Positions 33,609 to 42,344 of a DNA stretch of 64,000 nucleotides are shown in pieces. This DNA is from JALOAT01 sp041685115 (GTDB lineage Bacteria > Pseudomonadota > Gammaproteobacteria > Thiohalomonadales > Thiohalomonadaceae), in the NCBI GenBank assembly GCA_041685115.1, contig JAWLGK010000001.1, positions 327,346-391,345 on the forward strand, in the 5' to 3' direction. The stretch's first letter is position 1. Every line of letters begins with the position of its first letter. A model generated the notes under the pieces. The model made no database searches, was not told where the DNA came from, and saw nothing but the letters and a program-made list of their open reading frames with translations. The position numbers and the translations under genes are program-made.

Positions 33609-34589
33609 ATGGTATTTCCGCCGCTGCTGATGCGGCGGTCCGTTTCATTTCCCCGGGTAATCTCCGTGTTCGACGTGATCGTACAAGCCGGCGGGTTGAT
33701 CCTGTGCGGCGTGGTGTGGCGTGCCTTCAGCCCGTTGGGGCTGGATGCCGACGAGGTACGCCGCAGCCTGACCGGCGTGGTCTACGTGCTGTTGCTGCCG
33801 GCGCTGGTGTTGAGCGTGCTGTGGCGCGCACCCATGGGCATCGACTCGCTGCGCATCGCGGGCCTCGCCGGCCTCGGTGTGCTCGGTGGCCTGGCGCTGG
33901 CATGGCTGTGGTACCGGCGTGTGCGTACGGCGCGCCCACTCATGGGGGCGATGCTGCTGGCCGCGGCGTTTCCCAATGCGACCTATATGGGCCTGCCGGT
34001 GCTCGAGGCCGCGTTGGGTCCCTGGGCGCGCTCCGTCGCCATCCAGTACGACCTGTTCGCCTGCACACCGCTGCTGCTGACGCTGGGTATCTATTTGGCT
34101 GCCCATTACGGGGCCAGCGAGGAAAAGGTTCATCCGCTGGGCGCGCTGCTGCGCGTGCCCCCGCTCTGGGCCGCGCTGGCGGCGGTCGCCCTTAATGCGC
34201 TTGGTGTCCCCGAACCGGCGCTGTTGCAGGGCGCACTCGACATGCTCGGCAAGGCCGTGGTGCCGCTGATGCTGTTTTCGCTCGGGCTCGGCTTGCAGTG
34301 GGCGCGTGGTGGGGCCGCCCGCCTGGTGGCTATCGCTCCCGTGCTCGTGATCCAGTTGGCGCTCGTTCCCCTGCTGGTGTGGCTCGGTAGTCGCGGCCTG
34401 GGCCTGGCCGATGGATTGCTTACGGCAGTGGTGCTTGAGGCCGCCATGCCGAGCATGGTATTGGGTATCGTGATCTGCGATCGCTACCGCCTCGATACCG
34501 CCGCATATGCCATCGCCGTGACGCTGACCACGGCCGCTAGCCTGGTCACGTTGCCGGCCTGGTTCGGCATGCTACAGGGCGGCATGTAA
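33609..34589 (+). CDS. AEC-family auxin-efflux-carrier-like transporter
   Basis: This membrane protein of up to 326 residues has about ten helices and two repeats of an AEC-like fold (VVYVLLLPALVLSVLWRAPM, MLLAAAFPNATYMGLPVLEA, and ILVIQLALVP-type segments). Family members export organic acids or auxin-like molecules. The start is uncertain: ATG 33609 and GTG 33666 both lack a good ribosome-binding site, and 33666 gives a membrane-proximal start. Confidence 0.85.
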   Translation: MVFPPLLMRRSVSFPRVISVFDVIVQAGGLILCGVVWRAFSPLGLDADEVRRSLTGVVYVLLLPALVLSVLWRAPMGIDSLRIAGLAGLGVLGGLALAWLWYRRVRTARPLMGAMLLAAAFPNATYMGLPVLEAALGPWARSVAIQYDLFACTPLLLTLGIYLAAHYGASEEKVHPLGALLRVPPLWAALAAVALNALGVPEPALLQGALDMLGKAVVPLMLFSLGLGLQWARGGAARLVAIAPVLVIQLALVPLLVWLGSRGLGLADGLLTAVVLEAAMPSMVLGIVICDRYRLDTAAYAIAVTLTTAASLVTLPAWFGMLQGGM

Positions 34590-34701
34590 CGGCTTGGCAA
34601 CAGGGAATGCGATCGCCGTGCCAAGTCTGTCGCGAGGGGGCTTTTTCGCGCTAAGCCCGTGATATGATGAGCCCGCACCAAGACAGGAAGGGGGGCATCG
34701 G

Positions 34702-35253
34702 ATGTTCCGCACCACACTTTTGGCCGTGCTGTTCGCGTTGGCGGCTGCGCCCGCGATGGGCGAAACGGTCTATGTGGACGATACCTTGCGCGTGGGCGTG
34801 CGCCAAAACGCAAACAGCGCGGAAGCACCACTGGAGGTGGTCGTCACCGGTGCGCAGCTCGAAGTCCTGGAGCGGAGCGGCAATTATATGCGCGTGCGCA
34901 CACCGGCCGGTGTCGAAGGCTGGGTGGGTAGCATGTATGTCACCAGCAATCCCCCTGCGCGTCAGCTCGTTGAACAGCTGCGCGCCGAGAATACGCGCCT
35001 GACGAGCGAGCTGCAGGCGGTCACGGCTGCACAACCCTCCCCCGAAACGTCCGAGGCCCTGGTCGGGCAGATGGAATCACTGCGCGAGCAAAACGAAGCG
35101 TTGCAGGCGCAGGTTGCGGATCTCGGTGAGCCCAGGCTGGGCGCATGGGGCATCGCCGCCGCGCTCATTGCGCTGTTCCTCGGCGGATTCGCCCTTGGCA
35201 AACGCCACGAGCGCGACCGTGTCGTGCGCCGCTTCAACGGCCTCGAGATCTGA
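34702..35253 (+). CDS. SH3-domain membrane protein, YgiM/TIGR04211-like
   Basis: This 183-residue exported protein has a signal peptide of about 21 residues, a bacterial SH3 domain (DTLRVGVRQNANSAEA, VVVTGAQLEVLERSGNY, RTPAGVEGWVGSMYV), and a coiled coil (residues 95-140). A C-terminal membrane helix (AALIALFLGGFALG) and a basic tail end the chain. It resembles YgiM. AAGGGGGG precedes the ATG. Confidence 0.85.
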   Translation: MFRTTLLAVLFALAAAPAMGETVYVDDTLRVGVRQNANSAEAPLEVVVTGAQLEVLERSGNYMRVRTPAGVEGWVGSMYVTSNPPARQLVEQLRAENTRLTSELQAVTAAQPSPETSEALVGQMESLREQNEALQAQVADLGEPRLGAWGIAAALIALFLGGFALGKRHERDRVVRRFNGLEI

Positions 35254-35654
35254 CGCCTGCCAGTCCCGAAACGGCAGACAGGATCGAACGTTCGTCAGGA
35301 TGCCAAGGATACGAGGCCCTGGCGTGACCCGCCATGAACACGCGGTGATCTGAAGGGTTCCCCGCTTCCTGTCCTCTCCCGGCTTGCAGAAATCTTTGGT
35401 CCCCCCCAGCCCGCGGCAACCGCTCCCTGCGTTGCTCTCGACCGCTTGCTCCCGGCACGGTCTACCTCCCCCATCCATGGGGTCGTACCTCGCGCATCCA
35501 TGCGCTCGTCTCCCGGAGGGAGAGGGGGCAAGAAGGGCTGGCTATAACGGCGAAATGTGACCAAGAGACAGCCCGGAGGGAGAGGGGTAGAAAAACACGT
35601 TTTTGCGCCTTTGCGAGCACGCACGCATTCCAGGTTCGGACCATCTTCAGCCCG
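35254..35654. other. Gene-free stretch with GGAGGGAGAGGGG direct repeats
   Basis: No credible gene is seen. The tract CCCGGAGGGAGAGGGG occurs twice at about 35512 and 35573, about 60 bases apart, with a related CCGCTTCCTGTCCTCTCCCGG tract nearby on the opposite sense. These look like dispersed low-complexity repeats. No clear promoter or terminator was found. Confidence 0.45.
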
Positions 35655-36305
35655 TCACCCCGCCGCAGCGAACCCTCCGTGCTGATGGAAATGGGCACGT
35701 AGCCGTTCCCCGAAGTCCGCCACCACCGAATTCACCACCGCCGGGCGCTGCACCAGCACGTCTTGCCACGCCTGAACGTGCGGCAGGTCATCGAGCTCTG
35801 GCAGCGGGCGCCACGTTGTCATCAGGCGATGGCGCAGGAAGAACGGTGCGAAGGCCGCATCCACCAGCGCAAAGGTCTCGCCATTGAACCAGGGCCCGGC
35901 GATGTGCGGCTCCAGGCGCGCCAGATCGGTGGCCAACACCTCGGCCAACTGCATGAACTCCGCCTCGTCACGCGCCAGGCCCAGGCGATACTGGGTCATG
36001 AGCAGCCCCGAAGAGAATTCGCTCCAGGCCCGGTTCTTGGCTCGCACCAGCGGGTCGGTCGCTTGCAGCGGCGGTGGTGTAATCTCGTCCAGGTATTCCA
36101 TGATGACCGCCGACTCGAACAGGACATCCTCGCCCACGCGCAACAGGGGCACCTTGCCGAGCGGGGAGATGTCGCGAAACCACGCGGGCGGGTTGGCCAG
36201 GTCGATGTAGGTGATGTCGAAATCGATGCCCTTTTCCCGCAGCACGATGACCGAGCGCTGCACGAAGGGGCAGAGATCGAAGCTGACCAGTTCAGGCCTG
36301 ACCAT
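35655..36305 (-). CDS. Glutathione S-transferase family protein
   Basis: This 216-residue protein has an N-terminal thioredoxin-like domain (residues 1-78) with a Cys-containing SFDLCPFVQRS and the ESAVIMEYLDE turn, then an all-helical C-terminal GST domain. The closest families are stringent-starvation-like and MauG-linked GSTs. The glutathione-binding cis-Pro lies in GKVPLL. It overlaps nothing and is followed four bases later by the HIT gene on the same strand. Confidence 0.88.
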   Translation of the reverse strand: MVRPELVSFDLCPFVQRSVIVLREKGIDFDITYIDLANPPAWFRDISPLGKVPLLRVGEDVLFESAVIMEYLDEITPPPLQATDPLVRAKNRAWSEFSSGLLMTQYRLGLARDEAEFMQLAEVLATDLARLEPHIAGPWFNGETFALVDAAFAPFFLRHRLMTTWRPLPELDDLPHVQAWQDVLVQRPAVVNSVVADFGERLRAHFHQHGGFAAAG

Positions 36306-36308
36306 GGC

Positions 36309-36650
36309 TCAGCCCGGCGGCCAGGCGAGATAGCGTCCCGCCAACACGTGCAGGTGCATGTGAAACACGGTTTGGCCCGCGTCCTCGTTGGTGTTCATCA
36401 CCAGGCGGAAGCCGCTTTCCGCGAAGCCCGACTCGGCCGCCAGGCGCTTGGCGGTTAGGAACAGCCTGCCGACCAGCGCCGCGTCCTCTTCCGCCAGTTC
36501 GTTGACCGACGCGATGTGCTTGCGTGGGATCACCAGCAGGTGCGTGGGGGCGACGGGCTGGATGTCGCGGAAAGCCACCACGTCCTCGTCCTGATAGACG
36601 ATGTTCGCCGGCAGGGTGCCTGCGGCAATATTGCAAAAGACACATGCCAT
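36309..36650 (-). CDS. HIT-family nucleotide hydrolase
   Basis: This 113-residue protein begins MACVFCNIAAG, has HLLVIPRKHIASVN, and ends with the HIT motif H97-M-H99-L-H101 that gives the family its name. H99 is the nucleophile. HIT proteins hydrolyse nucleotidyl phosphoramidates such as AMP-lysine. GAGGAGA precedes the ATG at 36650. It is upstream of and close to the GST gene. Confidence 0.93.
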   Translation of the reverse strand: MACVFCNIAAGTLPANIVYQDEDVVAFRDIQPVAPTHLLVIPRKHIASVNELAEEDAALVGRLFLTAKRLAAESGFAESGFRLVMNTNEDAGQTVFHMHLHVLAGRYLAWPPG

Positions 36651-36803
36651 GGGATTTCTCCTCTTGTTGTTGATGCCGCGTCCTGTGCCATGAACGCCAT
36701 TGCACCGTTGCGGTCGATATTCGCAGGATTCATCTCCCGCCCCCGCGGCACGGACGGGTAAAATGCGCATCCCCTCCACACGACAGCCGGATAACCTTAC
36801 TTC

Positions 36804-38120
36804 ATGAGCCGCTCAGTTCCCAAGGTCGGATTCGTCAGCCTCGGCTGCCCCAAGGCCACGGTGGACGCCGAACGCATCCTCACCCAATTGCGCGCCGAGG
36901 GCTATGCGATGGTACCGGAGTTTGCGGACGCCGACCTGGTGGTGGTGAACACCTGCGGGTTCATCGATGCTGCGGTGGAGGAATCCCTGGACACCATCGG
37001 TGAGGCCCTGGCCGAGAACGGTCGCGTGGTGGTGACCGGTTGCCTCGGTGCCAAGGAAGAGGTGATTCGCGCCAGTCATCCCCAGGTGCTGGCCGTCACC
37101 GGTCCCAACCAGCTCGAAGCGGTGATGGAGGCCGTGCACGCCCATCTGCCGCCGGAGCACGATCCATTCGTGGACCTGGTGCCCCCGGGCGGCGTAAAAC
37201 TCACACCACGCCACTATGCCTACCTGAAGATCGCCGAAGGCTGCAATCAATCGTGCAGCTTCTGCATCATCCCCTCCATGCGCGGGCGGCTGGTGAGCCG
37301 GTCGGCAGGCGAGGTGCTGACCGAGGCCGAGCGGCTGGTGTCGGCGGGCGTGCAGGAATTGCTGGTGGTGTCCCAGGACACCGGCGCTTACGGCGTGGAT
37401 CTGAAATACCGCACTTCGTTCTGGAACGGTCGCCCGGTGCGCACCCGCACCACCGAACTGGCGCGTGAACTGGGACGGCTGGGTGTCTGGGTGCGGCTGC
37501 ATTACCTCTATCCCTATCCGCACCTGGACGAGATTCTGCCGCTCATGGCCGACGGGCTGGTGCTGCCTTATCTGGACGTGCCGCTGCAACATGCGAGTCC
37601 CGCCATTCTCAAGGCCATGCGCCGCCCCGGCGACGTGGAGGGCACGTTACGGCGTATCGAGCAGTGGCGACGTGATTGCCCGGACCTGACCCTACGCAGC
37701 ACCTTCATCGTGGGCTTCCCGGGGGAAACGGACGCGGATTTCGAGCGCCTGCTGGAATTTATCGAGGAGGCACGGCTCGATCGCGTGGGCGCTTTCGCCT
37801 ACTCGCCGGTGGAAGGGGCGGCGGCCAATGCACTGCCCGGCGCCGTGCCGGAGGAACTGAAGGAGGAGCGCCTCGAACGTTGCATGGAATTGCAGACGGC
37901 GATCAGCGCCGACAAGCTGCAGGATCGCGTGGGGCACATCGAGACGGTGCTGGTGGACGAGCTGTTCGAGGACGGTGTGGTCGCTCGCTCGCGCGGCGAT
38001 GCGCCCGAGGTGGACGGCAATGTGTTCATCGAGACCGACGCGGAACTCGCACCGGGGCAGTTCGTCGAGGTGCGCATAACGGCCGCTGGCGAGCATGATC
38101 TGTACGCTGAACTGGTCTGA
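36804..38120 (+). CDS. rimO: Ribosomal protein S12 methylthiotransferase RimO
   Basis: This 438-residue radical SAM enzyme adds a methylthio group to an aspartate of ribosomal protein S12. The N-terminal UPF0004 domain has cluster cysteines C15, C51 and C80. The radical SAM motif C147-NQS-C151-SF-C154 follows. A C-terminal TRAM-like domain ends the chain (FVEVRITAAGEHDLYAEL). Length matches the E. coli enzyme (441 residues). Confidence 0.97.
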   Translation: MSRSVPKVGFVSLGCPKATVDAERILTQLRAEGYAMVPEFADADLVVVNTCGFIDAAVEESLDTIGEALAENGRVVVTGCLGAKEEVIRASHPQVLAVTGPNQLEAVMEAVHAHLPPEHDPFVDLVPPGGVKLTPRHYAYLKIAEGCNQSCSFCIIPSMRGRLVSRSAGEVLTEAERLVSAGVQELLVVSQDTGAYGVDLKYRTSFWNGRPVRTRTTELARELGRLGVWVRLHYLYPYPHLDEILPLMADGLVLPYLDVPLQHASPAILKAMRRPGDVEGTLRRIEQWRRDCPDLTLRSTFIVGFPGETDADFERLLEFIEEARLDRVGAFAYSPVEGAAANALPGAVPEELKEERLERCMELQTAISADKLQDRVGHIETVLVDELFEDGVVARSRGDAPEVDGNVFIETDAELAPGQFVEVRITAAGEHDLYAELV

Positions 38121-38211
38121 AGTGCAGTTACGGGTTTCGCTTATTTAATCCCGCAAGAGAAGCTGGCTATATCCCCTTGTCGTCTGTTTCTGGTTATTTG
38201 GGGGGAATGCC

Positions 38212-38583
38212 ATGAACTTTTTCGACGCGTTGAACATCCATCTCGCCTGGAAGCAGCGTCTGCGTGAATACGTGGAAGGCGGCGGCGCTGAACGTCTCGA
38301 TCCTGCTGTTGTCCGCAACGATCACTGTTGCGAACTCGGTCGTTGGATTGCCGAACAGTACGAGGTGCGCAAGGGCCTGCCGGAATTCGTCACCATGTGC
38401 GAACAGCATACGGCGTTTCATCGTTGCGCCGGGCAGGTCGTTGAGCACATGCAGGCCGGTGACAGCTCCGCCGCACGGGATCTGCTGTTGACCGAGTACG
38501 CAGTGCTGTCAGCCCGCGTGGTAAAGGCCATCACCAAGCTCAACCGTGCCCTGGAGGGCGCCGCGGTCAACGAAGCGGCCTGA
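38212..38583 (+). CDS. Chemoreceptor zinc-binding (CZB) domain protein
   Basis: This 123-residue protein is a stand-alone CZB domain. The zinc ligands H10, C40 (CELGRW), H66 and H70 (EQHTAFH) fit the CZB pattern. CZB domains usually sit on chemoreceptors or diguanylate cyclases and sense zinc or oxidants such as HOCl. Here it is separate, with GGGGGGAA before the ATG. It could act on a receptor or cyclase elsewhere. Confidence 0.88.
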   Translation: MNFFDALNIHLAWKQRLREYVEGGGAERLDPAVVRNDHCCELGRWIAEQYEVRKGLPEFVTMCEQHTAFHRCAGQVVEHMQAGDSSAARDLLLTEYAVLSARVVKAITKLNRALEGAAVNEAA

Positions 38584-38669
38584 CGGCCTGCGGATGGTGC
38601 ACGCGGGCCATTGCAGCCGCGTGCGCCATGGTGCTTGCCGCCTGGGCGCGTCACCGTGCCCCAATTCCA

Positions 38670-39044
38670 TTACCGCCCATCGGGCTCATCCTTCTTGAAC
38701 AGCGCCTCCAGGGCGTTGCCTGTCTCGTCGGCCGGTTGCGCGGTTGCCGTGTCGGCACTGAACAGCGCCTCAAGCGCGGTCCGGGCGCTGTTGTCGGCGG
38801 GCTGTCCGCCCGTATAGGCACCCGGCCGTGGCACGAAGTAGTCGCAGAAATTCGCCAGTGTCTTGTCGCGCGGCGGCTCGGCCCGTTCCTCACGGCAACG
38901 CTCCGCGGTGTGGGGTTCATACAGCCTGCACATCACGCAGACATGCAGCTCCGCGCCGCAGCCGCGGCAGGCCTCCAGGCGCGCGAAGCACCCATCGCCC
39001 TGCCATGTGGCACCGCATTTCCAGCACACCAGTGCGTCGTTCAC
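38670..39044 (-). CDS. Zinc-ribbon-containing hypothetical protein
   Basis: This 124-residue protein has six N-terminal Cys pairs spread over CWKCGATW, FARLEACRGCG and HVCVMCRLYEP, enough for two zinc ribbons, and a disordered Ala/Glu/Asp C-terminal half with a repeated ALEALF motif. It overlaps the GDPD start by four bases, so they are coupled. Function is unknown. Confidence 0.7.
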   Translation of the reverse strand: MNDALVCWKCGATWQGDGCFARLEACRGCGAELHVCVMCRLYEPHTAERCREERAEPPRDKTLANFCDYFVPRPGAYTGGQPADNSARTALEALFSADTATAQPADETGNALEALFKKDEPDGR

Positions 39045-39781
39045 GTGCGTTTCCCTTCTCCTCGGGCGCCCCAGCGTAGCAGGGCGCGTCGCCAGACACT
39101 GAGACCGTCGAAGTGGCGCAAGGTTGCCAAGCCGAGCGCCGGATCGTCGGTGATGAGATTATCGACGCCGAGCACGAGCAGCCGCAGCATCTCGTCACGG
39201 CTGTTGACGGTCCAGCTGTGCACGGCCATGTTGTGGGCGTGGGCCTCGCGCACCAGCACGGCGGTCACGGCGCGGTGATCGATGCTCACGAAATCGGCTG
39301 GCGCGGCTGGCAGTGCCGCCTCGGCGATCACGTGGCCCACCCGCAACTCGGGCGCCCTGGCCTTCGCCAGGGCTACCAGGGCGGGGTTGAACGAACACAC
39401 CACCGCTTGGCCGAGGAAGCCCTGCTCTCTCAGCAGCGTAACCACCTGCGCGACCAGCGCATCGCCATGGCCGTAATCCTTGAGCTCGACGTTGAGCCCG
39501 ATGCGGCCCCGCGCCGAGGCGATGAATTCCGCCAACGTGGCGATGCGTGCCCCGCCCGGGGACACGGGCAGGTCACCAAAACGCAGGTCGCGGACGCGGC
39601 GGGGATCGGCCGCAAATCCCGAGAGGTCCTCGTCGTGATGCACCACCACGACGTCATCGGCGGTGAGCTGCACGTCGATCTCCGCCCACGGCGTTCCGTA
39701 GGCAATGGACTGCGCCAATGCCTGCAATGAATTTTCCGGCCCACGTGCAGCGCCGGCCCGATGGGCGGTGATCTCTGGCAT
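39041..39781 (-). CDS. Glycerophosphodiester phosphodiesterase
   Basis: This 246-residue cytoplasmic GDPD has the catalytic start TAHRAGAARGPENS, the acidic metal block EIDVQLTADDVVVVHHDEDL and a helix with NVELKDYG. It hydrolyses glycerophosphodiesters to glycerol-3-phosphate and an alcohol. It lacks a signal peptide and is shorter than periplasmic GlpQ. The ATG at 39781 is used although its ribosome-binding site is weak. Confidence 0.92.
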   Translation of the reverse strand: MPEITAHRAGAARGPENSLQALAQSIAYGTPWAEIDVQLTADDVVVVHHDEDLSGFAADPRRVRDLRFGDLPVSPGGARIATLAEFIASARGRIGLNVELKDYGHGDALVAQVVTLLREQGFLGQAVVCSFNPALVALAKARAPELRVGHVIAEAALPAAPADFVSIDHRAVTAVLVREAHAHNMAVHSWTVNSRDEMLRLLVLGVDNLITDDPALGLATLRHFDGLSVWRRALLRWGARGEGKRT

Positions 39782-39864
39782 GTGATTGAACGGGGTACTG
39801 GTGACGCAACCGAGGGTTCTCGTGCCTCGGTGACGTGTTGGTTGATTGTAGATTTGACGCAAAT

Positions 39865-39892
39865 GAAAAGGCCCGCGGTTGCGGGCCTTTTC
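39865..39892. terminator. Strong bidirectional hairpin downstream of prkB
   Basis: A perfect 12-bp stem, GAAAAGGCCCGC / GCGGGCCTTTTC, with a GGTT loop lies 20 bases after the prkB stop and before the GDPD start. The flanking A and T runs make it work as an intrinsic terminator in both senses. Confidence 0.9.
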
Positions 39893-39911
39893 GTGCGCTT
39901 CACCCGGTCCT

Positions 39912-40790
39912 TCAGGCGGCGCGGCTGCGCTGGATCATCTCATGGATGATGGGGGCCAGAATGATCTCCATGGCGAAACCCATCTTGCCGCCGGGCACTA
40001 CGATGGAGTTGCGGCGCGACATGAAGCTGTCCTTGATCATGGACAGCAGGTACGGGAAGTCCACGCTGAACTTCTTCGGATCGCGGAAGCGGATCACCAC
40101 GAAGCTTTCGTCGGGCGTCGGGATGTCGCGGGCAATGAAGGGGTTCGAGGTATCCACCGTGGGCACGCGCTGGAAGTTGATGTCCGTACGCGAGAACTGC
40201 GGGGTGATGTAGTGCACGTAGTCTTCCATGCGGCGCAGGATGGTGTCCACGATGGCCTCGGCGGTGTAGCCGCGTTGGGCATTGTCGCGGTGGATTTTCT
40301 GAATCCACTCCAGGTTTACGATGGGCACCACGCCGATGAGCAGGTCGGTGTACTTGGATACGTCCACGTCGCCGGCCACCACGCCGCCGTGCAGGCCTTC
40401 ATAGAACAGCACGTCGGTTTTTTCGGTGATCTCTTCCCAAGGCGTGAACTCGCCGGGCTTGAGGCCCGGATAGGGGCGGGCTTCCTCGTCGGAATGCAGG
40501 TAGTAGCGGCGCTTGCAGGCGCCGGTCTCGCCGTAGGTCTTGAAGGTCTCACCAATCAGATCGAAGTGGTTGGCGTCGGGGCCGAAGTGGGACAGGTTCT
40601 TGCCCTCTTTGGCGAAGCGGGCAATGGCCTCCTTCATATCCGTGCGGTTGTAGCGATGGAAGCTATCGCCTTCCACCACGAGCGGCTTGATCTTCTCGCG
40701 GAAGAAGATGTGTTCGAAGGCATTCTTGACGGTCGTGGTGCCGGCGCCGGAAGAACCGGTGACGGCGATGACCGGGTGTTTCTGCGACAT
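39912..40790 (-). CDS. prkB: Phosphoribulokinase, class I
   Basis: This 292-residue enzyme phosphorylates ribulose-5-phosphate to ribulose-1,5-bisphosphate for RuBisCO. It has the nucleotide-binding GSSGAGTTT at about 12-20, the substrate region EGDSFHRYNR, and NFQRVPTVDTSNPF later. Length and motifs match proteobacterial class I PrkB. AGGGAG precedes the ATG. A symmetric AT-rich element lies upstream. It indicates Calvin-cycle CO2 fixation, although no RuBisCO gene is in this window. Confidence 0.96.
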   Translation of the reverse strand: MSQKHPVIAVTGSSGAGTTTVKNAFEHIFFREKIKPLVVEGDSFHRYNRTDMKEAIARFAKEGKNLSHFGPDANHFDLIGETFKTYGETGACKRRYYLHSDEEARPYPGLKPGEFTPWEEITEKTDVLFYEGLHGGVVAGDVDVSKYTDLLIGVVPIVNLEWIQKIHRDNAQRGYTAEAIVDTILRRMEDYVHYITPQFSRTDINFQRVPTVDTSNPFIARDIPTPDESFVVIRFRDPKKFSVDFPYLLSMIKDSFMSRRNSIVVPGGKMGFAMEIILAPIIHEMIQRSRAA

Positions 40791-40807
40791 GGCATGTGCT
40801 CCCTAAG

Positions 40808-40828
40808 TTGCAAATTAATAATTGCTAA
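40808..40828. promoter_or_regulatory. AT-rich imperfect inverted repeat upstream of prkB
   Basis: TTGCAAATTAATAATTGCTAA contains GCAA-N8-TTGC symmetry about 20 bases upstream of the prkB start. Its AT content is much higher than the surroundings. It could be a CbbR-type (LysR) or core promoter element. This is inferred from position and composition. Confidence 0.35.
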
Positions 40829-40870
40829 AAGTCGAATGGTTCGATTGTAGCCGCTGGGGCCGTCGAATCG

Positions 40871-40892
40871 CCTATCCCCTGTGGGAGATAGG
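40871..40892 (-). terminator. Hairpin downstream of purD
   Basis: CCTATC and GATAGG flank CCCTGTGGGA within the 200-base gap between prkB and purD. The stem is short and lacks a strong T-run. A regulatory or terminator role is possible. Confidence 0.35.
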
Positions 40893-40993
40893 CCCTAAGT
40901 ATTTGTAATTGTGGGTGATGGCGAAAGAAATCAGGCAAGCAGGCCCTGCCGAGCCCGCTTTGCCCGCGGCGCAGGTCTGTCGACGGCAGCCGC

Positions 40994-42286
40994 TTAACCG
41001 GCCTGGCGTTCGCGCGTCACGGCACGATAGCCGATGTCGCGACGGTACTGCATGCCTTCGAAGTGGAGGCGGGCAGCCAGCGTGTAGGCGCGCTGTTGCG
41101 CCTCGCCGACGGTCGAGCCCAGTGCCGTGGCGCAGAGTACGCGTCCGCCAGCAGTGATCACTTGGCCGTCGCGCTCCGTCGTGCCGGCGTGGAATACCCT
41201 GGCATCGACATCGCCGGCGCCATCGAGGCCGTTGATGACGTCGCCCTTGCGGTAGTCGGCGGGATAACCGCCTGCCGCCAACACCACACCGAGTGCCGCG
41301 CGCGCGTCCCATTCCGCCCTGACCTGATCCAGACGGCCGTCCAGTGCTGCCTCGCACAAGGCCACCAGGTCCGACTGCAGGCGCATCATGATCGGCTGGG
41401 TTTCCGGATCGCCGAAACGGCAGTTGAATTCGATGACCTTGGGCGCACCGTCCGCACCGATCATCAGGCCGGCATACAGGAAGCCCGTGTAGGGGTGACC
41501 TTCCGCGGCCATGCCGCGCACCGTGGGTTCGATGACTTCGCGCATGATCCGCGCGTGCACCTCCGGCGTGACCACCGGTGCCGGGGAATAGGCGCCCATG
41601 CCGCCGGTGTTGGGGCCGGTGTCGCCGTCGCCCACACGCTTGTGGTCCTGGCTGGTGGCCATGGGGATGACGTGCTGGCCGTCCACCATGACGATGAAGC
41701 TGGCCTCTTCGCCGTCGAGGAACTCCTCGATGACCACGCGATGACCCGCTTCGCCAAAGGCATTGCCCGCGAGCATGTCGCGCACCGCCTCTTCGGCCTC
41801 GGCCTGGGTCATGGCGACGATCACACCCTTGCCGGCCGCGAGACCGTCCGCCTTCACCACGATGGGCGCCCTCTTCTCGCGCAGGTAGGCGAGCGCGGCG
41901 TCCACGTCGGTGAAATTGGCATAGGCCGCGGTGGGGATACGGTGCCGGGCGAGGAAGTCCTTGGTGAAGGCCTTGGAGCCTTCCAGTTGGGCGGCCGCCT
42001 TGGTCGGCCCGAAGCAGCGCAGCCCGGCGGCGCGGAAGGCATCCACGATACCCATGACCAGCGGCGCCTCGGGGCCGACGATGGTGAGTTCCACGCCGTT
42101 TTGTTGCACGAAGGCGATAAGGGCGGGGATATCGGTCGCCGCAATGGCGACGTTCTCCAGGCCGGGCTCGCGCGCCGTGCCCGCGTTGCCCGGCGCCACA
42201 TACACCGTGTCGACCTTGGGCGACTGCGCCGCCTTCCAGGCAAGCGCATGCTCGCGCCCACCGCTGCCGATAACGAGAACCTTCAT
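40994..42286 (-). CDS. purD: Phosphoribosylamine-glycine ligase PurD
   Basis: This 430-residue ATP-grasp enzyme catalyses the second step of purine synthesis. It starts MKVLVIGSGGREHALAWK and has the typical GPEAPLVMGIVD, KADGLAAGKGV and FNCRFGDPETQP blocks. Length matches E. coli PurD (429). It is usually next to purH; here purH is 8 kb away. Confidence 0.97.
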   Translation of the reverse strand: MKVLVIGSGGREHALAWKAAQSPKVDTVYVAPGNAGTAREPGLENVAIAATDIPALIAFVQQNGVELTIVGPEAPLVMGIVDAFRAAGLRCFGPTKAAAQLEGSKAFTKDFLARHRIPTAAYANFTDVDAALAYLREKRAPIVVKADGLAAGKGVIVAMTQAEAEEAVRDMLAGNAFGEAGHRVVIEEFLDGEEASFIVMVDGQHVIPMATSQDHKRVGDGDTGPNTGGMGAYSPAPVVTPEVHARIMREVIEPTVRGMAAEGHPYTGFLYAGLMIGADGAPKVIEFNCRFGDPETQPIMMRLQSDLVALCEAALDGRLDQVRAEWDARAALGVVLAAGGYPADYRKGDVINGLDGAGDVDARVFHAGTTERDGQVITAGGRVLCATALGSTVGEAQQRAYTLAARLHFEGMQYRRDIGYRAVTRERQAG

Positions 42287-42344
42287 TGCTGGTGAATTCC
42301 TTCGAAAAAAAACGCAACCGTGTCGTTATGGATGCGACGCACCG

